From NCBI GenBank assembly GCA_002347965.1, contig DDYN01000049.1:1-45841 (forward strand): a stretch of DNA of 45,841 bases, written 5' to 3'. Position 1 is the first letter of the stretch. Each line of letters opens with the position of its first letter. Under the pieces are notes generated by a model that had not been told where the DNA came from, made no database searches, and saw only the letters and a list, made by a program, of their open reading frames with translations. Both the position numbers and the translations under genes were made by a program. Positions 1-6,568 of this stretch are shown here, in pieces. This DNA is from UBA2233 sp002347965 [NCBI: Nitrospirae bacterium UBA2233] (GTDB taxonomy: Bacteria; UBA2233).

Positions 1-45
1 GTCCGCGCGCTCCACGACGCCTTCGGGCTCGATAAGGAACCGTAG
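1..45 (+). CDS. lysC: Aspartate kinase, C-terminal end (partial)
   Basis: The first 15 codons of the window read VRALHDAFGLDKEP and then TAG. This closely resembles the C-terminus of bacterial aspartate kinases, which commonly end in a VRALHEAFGL-like helix of the second ACT domain. Aspartate kinase phosphorylates aspartate, the first step toward lysine, threonine and methionine. The next gene is cimA, and lysC-cimA adjacency is common in Desulfuromonadales-like bacteria, which supports the call. Only 14 residues are visible, so the identification rests on this short match and on context. Confidence 0.7.
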   Translation, partial: VRALHDAFGLDKEP

Positions 46-67
46 CGTTAAATGCTACGCCCAGCCA

Positions 68-101
68 TGATAGCCGGGACATTCTTGTCCCGGCGGGAAA
101 G
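68..101. repeat. Palindromic intergenic repeat, copy 1
   Basis: A perfect 9-bp inverted repeat (GCCGGGACA / TGTCCCGGC, loop TTCT) preceded by TGATA and followed by a GGAAAG tail. An almost identical copy lies at 137-170. It belongs to the repeat family seen throughout this window just after genes. It could fold in RNA as a 3'-end hairpin. Confidence 0.85.
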
Positions 102-136
102 ACGAGCGGGACAAGGGTTCGGCCGTATCCCCTCCC

Positions 137-170
137 TGATAGCCGGGACATTCTTGTCCCGGCTGGAAAG
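137..170. repeat. Palindromic intergenic repeat, copy 2
   Basis: The same 34-bp unit as at 68-101 with one visible difference (the base before GGAAAG is T instead of G). The two copies lie in direct orientation about 69 bp apart, between lysC and cimA. Confidence 0.85.
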
Positions 171-195
171 GCATGAAAGACAAGGCCTTGGAAAT

Positions 196-222
196 GCGGG
201 GCAAGAATGCCTTGGCTATAGG
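196..222. repeat. Degenerate repeat copy before cimA
   Basis: GCGGGGCAAGAATGCC followed by TTGGCTATAGG is a decayed, inverted-orientation version of the window's repeat (it ends in the reverse complement of the GATAGCC edge). It lies directly in front of the cimA ribosome binding site. Confidence 0.5.
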
Positions 223-234
223 TAGGGGAAAACA

Positions 235-1824
235 ATGAAAAATCGGGTGGACATCTACGATACGACGCTAAGGGATGGTACCCAGTCTGAAGACATCAGC
301 TTTAGCCTTGAAGACAAGCTAAAGATTGCAAAAAAGCTTGCCCAGCTTGGGGTGGCCTACATCGAGGGCGGTTGGCCGGGGGCGAACCCCAAAGACTCCG
401 AGTTCTTCCAAAGGGCCAAAGACCTTGACATTGCCCCTAGCGTACTGGCGGCCTTCGGTTCGACAAGACGGCCTTTAACCCTAGCCCATCAAGACTTAAG
501 CCTGGCCGCGTTGATCGAGGCCGACACCCCCGCAGTGACGATCGTCGGCAAGAGCTGGGATTTGCACATCATACAGGGCCTCAAGACGACGCTCGAAGAG
601 AACCTTTCGATGGTCGCCGACTCCATCGCGTTCTTGAAGTCAAAAAAAAGGCTGGTCTTTTTCGATGCCGAGCACTTCTTCGACGGGTTCACGCACAACC
701 CCGACTACGCGCGCGCCGTCGTTCGGGCCGCGTTTAAAGCCGGGGCGGACGGGGTCGTTCTGTGCGACACGAACGGCGGGTTTTTGCCGTTTGGCGTTCA
801 CGAGGTGCTCCAAGGCATCCAAGAAGAGCTCAAGGGGCGCTACTTCGGCATTCATACCCACAACGACTCCGAGAGCGCCGTGGCAAACGCGCTCGTGGCC
901 GTAAGGCTTGGCGCTTCCCAGGTTCAAGGGACGATCAACGGGTTCGGCGAGCGCTGCGGCAACGCAAACCTCTGCTCGCTTATCCCCAACCTTACGCTCA
1001 AGATGGGGGTTGCTTGCATCCCCAAAGAGAACCTTATGCTCCTTAAAGAAACCTCGGAGCTCGTGTACGAGCTCGCCAACCTCTCCCCCAACCGGCACCT
1101 GCCCTACGTGGGCGAGAGCGCCTTTACCCATAAGGGCGGGCTACACGCTTCCGCCGTTCAGAAGAACGCCAGAACCTACGAGCACGTAGACCCGAAGCTC
1201 GTGGGCAACGTGCAGCGCATTCTGGTAAGCGAGCTCGCCGGGCGCTCGAACGTGCTTGCCAAGGCAAGCCAGCTCGGCATCGCCCTCGATGGCAACGGGC
1301 ATGTCCTCGATCATGTCTTGAAACACATCAAGCTGCTCGAGCACCAAGGCTACTCCTTCGAGGTGGCCGACGGCTCGCTGGAGCTCTTGCTCAGGCGCGC
1401 GCTGAACCCAAACCTGCCTAAGTTCTTCAAGCTGCTCGCCTTTCGTGTGCTAGACGACAAGCGCCAGGAGGACAGCACGCCCTTTTCGGAAGCGACCGTC
1501 ATGCTGGAGGTGAGCGGCAAAACAGAGCACACCGCGGCGATAGGAAACGGCCCGGTGAACGCCCTGGACAACGCGCTCATGAAGGCGCTGCGCAAAGTAT
1601 ATCCCGTGCTCGAACCCGTAAGGCTGTTGGATTATAAGGTGCGCGTCTTGACCCCGGACAAGGGCACAGCGGCCAAGGTACGCGTCTTGATCGAGGTGGG
1701 CGACGGCGAGCGTTCCTGGACGACGGTGGGCGTCTCCGAGAACGTGATCGAGGCTTCTTGGCAGGCACTTACCGAGGCAATCGAACTCAAGCTCCTTCGC
1801 TCTAACACGCAAGGCTCCCGATAG
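235..1824 (+). CDS. cimA: (R)-citramalate synthase
   Basis: 529 residues. Condenses pyruvate and acetyl-CoA to (R)-citramalate, the first step of the threonine-independent route to isoleucine. The N-terminal TIM barrel shows the DTTLRDGTQ signature (residues 9-17), the EGGWPGANP stretch typical of citramalate synthase rather than 2-isopropylmalate synthase, the metal-binding HTHND (about residue 210) and GFGERCGNAN. The C-terminal third (about 400-520) is a LeuA-type allosteric dimer domain, so feedback control by isoleucine is likely. ATG is preceded by TAGGGGAAAACA. The last Arg codon and the TAG stop lie inside a palindromic repeat (1819-1850). The gene follows lysC. Confidence 0.93.
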   Translation: MKNRVDIYDTTLRDGTQSEDISFSLEDKLKIAKKLAQLGVAYIEGGWPGANPKDSEFFQRAKDLDIAPSVLAAFGSTRRPLTLAHQDLSLAALIEADTPAVTIVGKSWDLHIIQGLKTTLEENLSMVADSIAFLKSKKRLVFFDAEHFFDGFTHNPDYARAVVRAAFKAGADGVVLCDTNGGFLPFGVHEVLQGIQEELKGRYFGIHTHNDSESAVANALVAVRLGASQVQGTINGFGERCGNANLCSLIPNLTLKMGVACIPKENLMLLKETSELVYELANLSPNRHLPYVGESAFTHKGGLHASAVQKNARTYEHVDPKLVGNVQRILVSELAGRSNVLAKASQLGIALDGNGHVLDHVLKHIKLLEHQGYSFEVADGSLELLLRRALNPNLPKFFKLLAFRVLDDKRQEDSTPFSEATVMLEVSGKTEHTAAIGNGPVNALDNALMKALRKVYPVLEPVRLLDYKVRVLTPDKGTAAKVRVLIEVGDGERSWTTVGVSENVIEASWQALTEAIELKLLRSNTQGSR

Positions 1825-1850
1825 GCGGGACAAACACGTCCCGCATTTGA
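1819..1850. repeat. Palindromic repeat overlapping the cimA stop
   Basis: CGATAGGCGGGACA then AACACGTCCCGCATTTGA. The inner arms GCGGGAC/GTCCCGC pair perfectly. The GATAGG edge provides the cimA stop codon (CGA-TAG). Closely related copies lie at 13713, 15009, 28863 and 28973. Confidence 0.8.
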
Positions 1851-1955
1851 ATGGCCTCTCTATAATCTTCGCCTTGCATAGCCTTCGATGTCGCGTGGCA
1901 ATTGACCCAAGGCTGTGGTAAATTAAAGCGAATCGCCTTAAGGTAAGGTTAAAAA

Positions 1956-2021
1956 GTGCTCACCAACCCTGTCGCGGCCAGGCTTATCGAGCGCGCCGAA
2001 GGCCTGCTTGCCGGAGGTTAA
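1956..2021 (+). CDS. Possible 21-aa upstream peptide
   Basis: A GTG codon preceded by AAGGTAAGGTTAAAAA opens a 21-codon frame (starts MLTNPVAARLIE, ends LLAGG) closing with TAA 15 bases before the isochorismatase start. A weak TTGACC -35-like element lies at 1902-1907. Composition is protein-like, but the frame is short enough to arise by chance. It could be a leader peptide coupled to the next gene. No family recognised. Confidence 0.25.
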   Translation: MLTNPVAARLIERAEGLLAGG

Positions 2022-2036
2022 AATGAAGGGGTTTCC

Positions 2037-2579
2037 ATGGCCCAGCCCGTCCTGTTAGCGATCGACATCCAAGAGAGGCTCTTCCAGGCTATGCCCGAAG
2101 ACGACCGTTCGAGTCTTCTCAAGGCTGTCCCTGCGCTTATCCTTCTCGCAGGCCACGAAGGCTGGGAGGTCTGGGTTACCGAGCAGTACCCCAAAGGGCT
2201 CGGACCAACGATTCCGGAAATTCATGACACGTTTCTGCCTAATGTGCTTCGGTTTGAAAAGACCGAGTTTGACGCCTGTCGCAACCCTGATTTTGCCCAT
2301 AAGCTCGAAAACCTTCCCCTTGAGACGCATTTTTTTGTGGTCGGTATCGAGGCGCATGTCTGCGTTTACCTAACGGCCATGTCCCTCAAGGCAAAAGGGT
2401 TTGCCGTGACCGTTCTTGCCGATGTTGTCGCTTCCAGAAGGGCACTGTGTCGTAGCTTATCGTTGGATGCACTCGCTACACAGGATATTCGCATCCTACC
2501 GTACGAAACTATTCTTTTTGAGGCACTTCGAGCGAGCACCCACCCGGCTTTTCGGAAGATTAGTCAGCAGATCCGATGA
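2037..2579 (+). CDS. Isochorismatase-family cysteine hydrolase
   Basis: 180 residues, about the size of the YcaC/nicotinamidase-like members of the isochorismatase fold. The catalytic triad is visible: Asp in LLAIDIQERLF (about residue 10), Lys in RFEKTEFDAC (about 78), and Cys in GIEAHVCVYLT (about 109), preceded by the usual cis-peptide region VVGIE. Members hydrolyse small amides or vinyl ethers; the substrate here cannot be told. ATG at 2037 is preceded by GAAGGGGTTTCC, a good ribosome binding site. It is separated from cimA by a repeat and a possible small peptide, so it is probably a separate transcription unit. Cytoplasmic, no signal peptide. Confidence 0.85.
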   Translation: MAQPVLLAIDIQERLFQAMPEDDRSSLLKAVPALILLAGHEGWEVWVTEQYPKGLGPTIPEIHDTFLPNVLRFEKTEFDACRNPDFAHKLENLPLETHFFVVGIEAHVCVYLTAMSLKAKGFAVTVLADVVASRRALCRSLSLDALATQDIRILPYETILFEALRASTHPAFRKISQQIR

Positions 2580-2647
2580 GCTATTAAGTTTTTTCCTCAT
2601 TCAACGATCCTATATATGTAGGGATATAGTAGCAAAAGGGGCTTTAA

Positions 2648-3169
2648 ATGTCGTCTCAGTATCCTGATGTTGTCTATATGGTTGTTTACCCAATGCGCTA
2701 TACAGATATTTATCGCTTTGTTAACGGGCCTTTTGAGAGGCTAACCCATCCGCAGGTTAGGCCGGATCTTCCTCAAGAGGCATCATACAAGCAGGTTCAG
2801 CTAAACCCGAGGGAAGCCGTACCGCAGGCCCTTAAGGGTGATCGAATCTCGATCAGCCCGGAGGCTGAAAGCAAAGTTCCGAATCTTCCCCAAGGAGCGC
2901 AAACCATAGGGTTAGCGGAGCAAGCACTCCCGCCCGGGCCTTATGAGAGCCTTAACCGTGATCTGGGCCGATATTTCATTACACCCGAACCGGAACCTGC
3001 GAGGTTGCCGCTGGATGGGGCGGAGGGTTCAGAGGGTGGGTCCATGCAACGGGCCGAGGTGCAAAATCCCGCGAACGCAAAGGGAGCGCCCGTCATGGAG
3101 GGTGAGGCCCCCCTTGCCCGGCCGATGCAGCTGCCCGAGGAACTCTCTTCGCCAAGTTTGCAAACATAA
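2648..3169 (+). CDS. Hypothetical Pro/Glu-rich protein upstream of flagellin-like gene
   Basis: 173 residues, not recognised. The first 40 residues contain a short hydrophobic and aromatic stretch (MSSQYPDVVYMVVYPMRY). The remainder is rich in Pro, Glu, Gln and Ala and looks disordered (LARPMQLPEELSSPSLQT near the end). No signal peptide and no TM segment long enough. A good ribosome binding site (AAAAGGGG) precedes ATG. A TATATA-rich stretch lies just upstream. It ends 50 bases before the flagellin-like gene in the same direction, so a joint role, for example as an export or assembly partner, is possible but is only inferred from position. Confidence 0.7.
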   Translation: MSSQYPDVVYMVVYPMRYTDIYRFVNGPFERLTHPQVRPDLPQEASYKQVQLNPREAVPQALKGDRISISPEAESKVPNLPQGAQTIGLAEQALPPGPYESLNRDLGRYFITPEPEPARLPLDGAEGSEGGSMQRAEVQNPANAKGAPVMEGEAPLARPMQLPEELSSPSLQT

Positions 3170-3219
3170 CGTTGGTCGTTAGGAAGTAATATATAATATG
3201 AAGGAGGAGGATAGGGGCT

Positions 3220-4383
3220 ATGCCGGTAACAGTGACATCTAACGCGACAGGAATTCAGATCATGCGCTATTTGGACCAGGCGGTGGGTAACGTGAACGAC
3301 ATCTCCCAGCACATGGCTGCTGGTAAGCGAATAATCAAGGCCTCTGACGACCCTGTGGACGCACTTACAATAGACCGGGTGCAGTCGGAGATTTCTGCCA
3401 TCAACCAGTCGCTCAAGAATACGAATTATCTCCTTGATACACTCTCCGTCGCCGATCAGGGCCTTCAGGGGATTGCCAATACGTTGCACCAAATGAGCGA
3501 TTTGGCGTACAGAAGTGCCACAGAAAAGCTTACCGAGGCCGAGAGACGCTCTCTCGACCAGGAGTTTCGTCAGCTCAAGAACTCGCTCACCAAACTTGTG
3601 AACGATACTGAGTATAACGGTATCAAGATCCTCCGAGACATGCAGTTTTACGGGGTCACCCAAGAAGGCGGACTTCTTCCGGGAGCGGGCGGGTCGCGTG
3701 CTCAAGAGCTTGGGCCTAACTACTTTCTGGGGTTGGGGCCGTCATACTACTTGGGTAAGCTTGCGAACGATCCGACAACGCAAGTGGGGACTGGGCCAAA
3801 CCGAGGCGGAGAAATAGCTGACCGCACGATTGTTAGCATCATAGACACGCTCCAGATGCTGCGGGATGCGGGGCTCGTAACGTCATTGAACATGCAAGGC
3901 GTGCCAGATTATCCTCCCCAGTACGGTGCAGGCGGTCTTGCGATGGAAGCAGAGATACAAAATTCCAGGCAGTTTGGCGGTATCTACGCACCCGAGGATG
4001 CAAGGAAGGTTTATTACCTCTTGAACGGTATCCGGACGCCGCAAGGAAGGGGAAGGGATATCGCTCAAGCACCACTCGCTGGAGCGTCGCAAGGCTCACC
4101 CGGAGTTTCGGGCCCCGGAATGCTGGAGCAGGTTCTTGTGAACCGTGCGAACTTGGGGGCAACGTACAAAGCCGTTCAGATGACGCAGGAAAACTTGAAG
4201 AACATGCTTTCTGTCAACACGGCAGCGCTCGAGCGGCTGGAATACCTTGACATGGCCCAGGCCAAGCGCGACCTCGACACGGAGAGTGTGCTGTCGCAGT
4301 CGGCTGCTGCCATGCTACCTTATGCTAACTTTATGCCGAGCCTGGCTTTGAGTATCATCCAGCAGACCCAGGGCGGGCCGTAA
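3220..4383 (+). CDS. Flagellin-like protein
   Basis: 387 residues. The N-terminal ~140 residues match flagellin D0/D1: an amphipathic helix with SNATGIQIMRYLDQAV, the hallmark region with GKRIIKASDDP, then IDRVQSEISAINQSLKNTN and GLQGIANTLHQMSDLA. The C-terminal ~75 residues match the flagellin C-domain (NLGATYKAVQMTQENL, then VLSQSAAAMLPYANFMP). The middle (about 140-300) is Gly/Pro/Tyr-rich and unlike common flagellins. Flagellins are exported without a cleaved signal by the flagellar type III apparatus and polymerise into filaments. FlgL-type hook-filament junction protein is the main alternative; the C-terminal tail favours flagellin. No other flagellar gene lies in this window; instead small secreted-looking proteins follow. 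GGAGGAGG precedes the start. Confidence 0.85.
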   Translation: MPVTVTSNATGIQIMRYLDQAVGNVNDISQHMAAGKRIIKASDDPVDALTIDRVQSEISAINQSLKNTNYLLDTLSVADQGLQGIANTLHQMSDLAYRSATEKLTEAERRSLDQEFRQLKNSLTKLVNDTEYNGIKILRDMQFYGVTQEGGLLPGAGGSRAQELGPNYFLGLGPSYYLGKLANDPTTQVGTGPNRGGEIADRTIVSIIDTLQMLRDAGLVTSLNMQGVPDYPPQYGAGGLAMEAEIQNSRQFGGIYAPEDARKVYYLLNGIRTPQGRGRDIAQAPLAGASQGSPGVSGPGMLEQVLVNRANLGATYKAVQMTQENLKNMLSVNTAALERLEYLDMAQAKRDLDTESVLSQSAAAMLPYANFMPSLALSIIQQTQGGP

Positions 4384-4445
4384 AGATTTAAGGTTTTTGT
4401 TCGGTCATAACGCGCTTCAAACTTAAAAAAAATGGAGGGAATTCG

Positions 4446-4742
4446 ATGCGCAAGACCAGTGTGAAGGGTGCAACCCTTGCAAGCTACTCGACGATGTCTG
4501 GTATTCCTGAAATGATGAACAGCTTTACTCTGAGTTACCAGAATTCGTTTGTTTTTTTAAACGGCATCATCACAAACTTATTCGGCTCTCTTCCCGTCCT
4601 TTATGACAATTTCTTTGGGTCCTTTAATACCTTGTTCCAGTCGTTGGGCATGGGTGCAGTTCCGGCAGCCGGCGGGGCGGTGCCTACGCTTGGAGGGGCA
4701 ACCACGAACGCGCTCCAATACGGCCAGCAGTTCTATTATTAG
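4446..4742 (+). CDS. Small hydrophobic protein A2 (KG-motif leader, aromatic tail)
   Basis: 98 residues, no family recognised. Begins MRKTSVKGATLAS, carrying the Lys-Gly-Ala-x-Leu-Ala motif shared with three other small proteins in this window. The middle is rich in Phe, Leu and Asn (FLNGIITNLFGSLPVL and FGSFNTLFQSLGMG), amphipathic or membrane-active in character. It then becomes Gly/Ala-rich and ends QYGQQFYY. AATGGAGGGAATTCG gives a strong ribosome binding site. It is 62 bases after the flagellin-like gene and probably co-transcribed with it. Could be an assembly subunit or a secreted peptide; function unknown. Confidence 0.75.
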   Translation: MRKTSVKGATLASYSTMSGIPEMMNSFTLSYQNSFVFLNGIITNLFGSLPVLYDNFFGSFNTLFQSLGMGAVPAAGGAVPTLGGATTNALQYGQQFYY

Positions 4743-4804
4743 CTACTAGTAGCTGTTGGTAGTTGCTATTAGCCACTATATTAGCCACTAAAAGGAGGGA
4801 ATGT

Positions 4805-4969
4805 ATGATAAAAAGAACAAAGAGGGGCCCATCCATGGCCATTCCCGTCATCGATCTCTCGCCGATGTCTATGCAGATGTCGGGAAAGACTGGGATGAAG
4901 CCTGCGGCGGGAGCTGCCGGAGGAGCCTATGGTACCCCGATGGGCGGAATGCAAACTGGATATTTTTAA
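4805..4969 (+). CDS. Small protein A3 (KRGP leader, Gly/Met-rich tail)
   Basis: 54 residues starting MIKRTKRGPSMAIP. The start is set by AGGAGGG seven bases before the ATG; the reading frame extends upstream but without a comparable site. After the basic leader come a short apolar segment (VIDLSPMSMQM) and a Gly/Ala/Met-rich tail ending GGMQTGYF. The leader closely matches the next gene and the 30.8-kb peptide. Unrecognised. It resembles a precursor with a conserved leader and a variable C-terminal part, but no processing enzyme is adjacent. Confidence 0.7.
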   Translation: MIKRTKRGPSMAIPVIDLSPMSMQMSGKTGMKPAAGAAGGAYGTPMGGMQTGYF

Positions 4970-5007
4970 AACAATATGCAAATAGTTAATACATTCAGCA
5001 GGAGAGC

Positions 5008-5235
5008 ATGAATATGAGAAAGATGACCAAGAGAGGCCCTGAGCTTGCGGTTCCTTTATTAAATGGGTCGACCTATTTCTTGGGTGGGGTCTCGTCGTCC
5101 TTAGGCGGTTTTGTGGGGGATATTGGGGCCGCATTTTCTGGCGCTTCCAACCAGCTGGGTGCAACAATTGCAACTTATGTGAGTGCGAAGAAAGGTGGAG
5201 GCGCAGCTGGCGGAGGTTATTACATGGGGTACTAA
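5008..5235 (+). CDS. Small protein A4 (KRGP leader, Gly/Tyr tail)
   Basis: 75 residues, beginning MNMRKMTKRGPELAVP; the second ATG (5014) is also possible, but AGGAG is better spaced for 5008. The leader aligns with that of the preceding gene (K-R-G-P-x-[LM]-A-[IV]-P). The body is Gly/Ser/Ala-rich with weak hydrophobic segments (FLGGVSSSLGGFVGDIGAAF). The end is GGGAAGGGYYMGY. Unrecognised. Glycine and aromatic content resembles self-assembling surface or coat proteins, but that is inference only. Confidence 0.7.
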   Translation: MNMRKMTKRGPELAVPLLNGSTYFLGGVSSSLGGFVGDIGAAFSGASNQLGATIATYVSAKKGGGAAGGGYYMGY

Positions 5236-5634
5236 GAAATAATTCGGCAATAAAAGGCGTGTTTCGGCTTCTAAGGCCGTAAAAGCCTGAGCAGTATAGA
5301 GTGTTGGTGTCAATATTATGTGAATTCCGTCTTCGCAACGCATGATGATTGTTGTGTAGGCTTGGCAAGCCCACCTATCTATGGGTGGGCTTGCCATTGA
5401 GTATCCTGAACGCACAGATAAAGCTTTTCCCTGCTGTTTTTTAGTTACGTACACAAAGAGGGCGTATCCGTGTCGTTGTGGAGCCGAAGAAAAGAAACCC
5501 ACATGACTTTTGCGGTGATATATTTTGACCTAACGGCCTATACCTCGACCTCTTCTGTCATTAAGGGCCATTTTGTCTGTTGCCGGTTTCGTACCGCTGT
5601 CCAATGTCCATGAGGTCTATTAAGGGGAAAGCGT
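5236..5634 (+). other. 400-bp non-coding stretch with a strong hairpin
   Basis: No convincing gene on either strand between the A4 and A5 genes. The stretch is AT-richer than its surroundings and contains one outstanding element, the 13-bp perfect stem at 5363-5396. It could hold the 3' end of the first small-protein transcript and the promoter of the second, or a small RNA. Confidence 0.5.
5363..5396 (+). terminator. 13-bp perfect stem-loop
   Basis: TGGCAAGCCCACC (5363-5375) pairs perfectly with GGTGGGCTTGCCA (5384-5396) around an 8-base loop. There is no T-run after it on either strand, so it is not a textbook intrinsic terminator. It lies about 130 bases after the stop of A4 and may end or stabilise the flagellin-cluster mRNA. 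Confidence 0.5.
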
Positions 5635-5685
5635 ATGCTCGGTAGGCTGTCCGGTTACCAGAGAAGGGCGCTGGTTGAGTCATGA
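5635..5685 (+). CDS. Possible 16-aa coupled leader peptide
   Basis: ATG preceded by TAAGGGGAAAGCGT opens a 16-codon frame (MLGRLSGYQRRALVES) whose TGA overlaps the ATG of the next gene as ATGA. The site and the overlap argue for translation; the next gene has only a weaker AGAAGGG of its own, about 15 bases upstream. Too short to confirm from sequence alone. Confidence 0.35.
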   Translation: MLGRLSGYQRRALVES

Positions 5686-5858
5686 TATTCCCGATCGGCT
5701 CTATTCAGTCGCTTCCGCCGAGTATTGCGCTTTGGTCCGGACAAGTGAGCTATGCGCTCGTTGGTCCGACGTTGAACCTGCTGTTGACGCTTCTACAGCT
5801 TATTCAAGTGCCACCCGCCGTTCCTGGCCCTCAACAGCCTATGGGCGGCGGATTTTAA
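5682..5858 (+). CDS. Small hydrophobic protein A5
   Basis: 58 residues, starting MIFPIGSIQSLPPS and ending PQQPMGGGF. The central stretch (ALVGPTLNLLLTLLQLI) could cross or lie in a membrane. The segment SLPPSIALWSGQ resembles PLVPSMAQWVGS in the small protein at 37381-37545, linking two distant loci. The ATG overlaps the stop of a tiny upstream frame. The C-terminus is Gly-rich with a terminal aromatic, as in A2-A4. No known family. Confidence 0.6.
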   Translation: MIFPIGSIQSLPPSIALWSGQVSYALVGPTLNLLLTLLQLIQVPPAVPGPQQPMGGGF

Positions 5859-5884
5859 CTCTTCGGACCTAAAGGGGTCAGGTT

Positions 5885-6166
5885 ATGCTCACGGGTACCT
5901 TAGGGAGTGCCACGCTTGTCGGGCAATCGTTGCCGAACCTTGTTGTCGCCACGGTCGGTGCGTTTCTAACCCCATTCTTGCCGACTATTCTTCAGCTCAT
6001 GGCTGCCTTACCTAATCTTCAGAATGTTTCTGGCGCATTGACCTCCCTTCTCGGCTCCTTACCCGGCCAGCTTGCCGGACTCGTAGGCGGGCTGGGAGGG
6101 GCTCAGCCACCGCCCACCCAGGCCATTTCTACGGCTTCCCCGACCGGCTTCTTCTGGACGGGCTAA
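5885..6166 (+). CDS. Small hydrophobic protein A6
   Basis: 93 residues, strongly apolar: MLTGTLGSATLVGQSLPN, then VVATVGAFLTPFLPTILQLM, then a Leu/Gly repeat region (LTSLLGSLPGQLAGLVGGLGG), a Pro/Thr linker, and the tail PTGFFWTG. AAAGGGGTCAGGTT precedes ATG, 26 bases after A5, so the two are probably translated from one mRNA. Composition resembles the 21-23 kb array. No signal peptide and no family recognised; possible membrane-active or self-associating protein. Confidence 0.7.
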   Translation: MLTGTLGSATLVGQSLPNLVVATVGAFLTPFLPTILQLMAALPNLQNVSGALTSLLGSLPGQLAGLVGGLGGAQPPPTQAISTASPTGFFWTG

Positions 6167-6226
6167 TCCAGACAGCCCCAGATTATCCCGTTATCCCGCA
6201 CACCTCTTTACCTGCACCCCCCACAA

Positions 6227-6252
6227 CGATAGGCAGAACATTCTTGTCCCGC
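6227..6252. repeat. Palindromic repeat, degenerate copy
   Basis: CGATAGGCAGAACA followed by TTCTTGTCCCGC: the window's repeat with one arm mutated (AGAACA for GGGACA). It lies 60 bases after the A6 stop. Apart from this, 6167-6433 shows nothing gene-like. Confidence 0.65.
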
Positions 6253-6433
6253 TTTTCAGGGCAGTACCCGCCGGGGCAAGAAGGTCTTCCATGACCCCCT
6301 AGGGAAACCCATGCTCGTTCTCTACGGAAAAACGCTCGAGCATGCCAGCCGTCAGGGTTTTTCTTGTTTCGGGCTGTCCATCGCGTACGACCCTATGGTG
6401 GCTATCGCGGTCGTCCTCGCCCGTTCTTGGCCG

Positions 6434-6510
6434 TGGCGCGCCCGGCAGGGCTCGAACCTGCGGCCTAAGGATTCGAAGTCCTTCGCTCTGTCCATCTGAG
6501 CTACGGGCGC
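6434..6510 (-). tRNA. tRNA-Arg (anticodon TCG)
   Basis: On the minus strand the sequence folds as a complete tRNA: acceptor GCGCCCG/CGGGCGC, D-arm beginning TAGCTCAGATGG, anticodon stem AAGGA/TCCTT with loop CTTCGAA (anticodon TCG, reading CGA/CGN arginine codons), and T-arm with GTTCGAGCC. Discriminator G is followed by an encoded CCA (6434-6436). A -10 box sits just upstream (6523-6528). Confidence 0.95.
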
Positions 6511-6522
6511 ACATGAAGGGAG

Positions 6523-6528
6523 ATTATA
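6523..6528 (-). promoter_or_regulatory. -10 box of the tRNA-Arg promoter
   Basis: On the minus strand TATAAT lies 12 bases before the mature 5' end of the tRNA, the expected distance for a promoter with a short 5' leader. No strong -35 hexamer is visible. Confidence 0.6.
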
Positions 6529-6568
6529 GTATAATGAGAAAAGAAGATAGATTCTAGCCTTGAGCCTA

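Noticed and set aside
68-222. CRISPR array
   Set aside because: Only two full units with palindromic bodies, found singly elsewhere in the window; spacing and spacers do not fit an array and no cas genes are present.
4805-5235. Type IV prepilin-like proteins (basic leader ending in Gly)
   Set aside because: No Glu at +5 and no continuous hydrophobic helix after the Gly; Pro at +1 would block a prepilin peptidase.
4446-6166. RiPP or class II bacteriocin precursors
   Set aside because: No double-glycine leader, lanthipeptide synthetase, YcaO or dedicated ABC exporter is adjacent; the radical SAM protein at 39465 lies in an unrelated operon. Not excluded, but unsupported.
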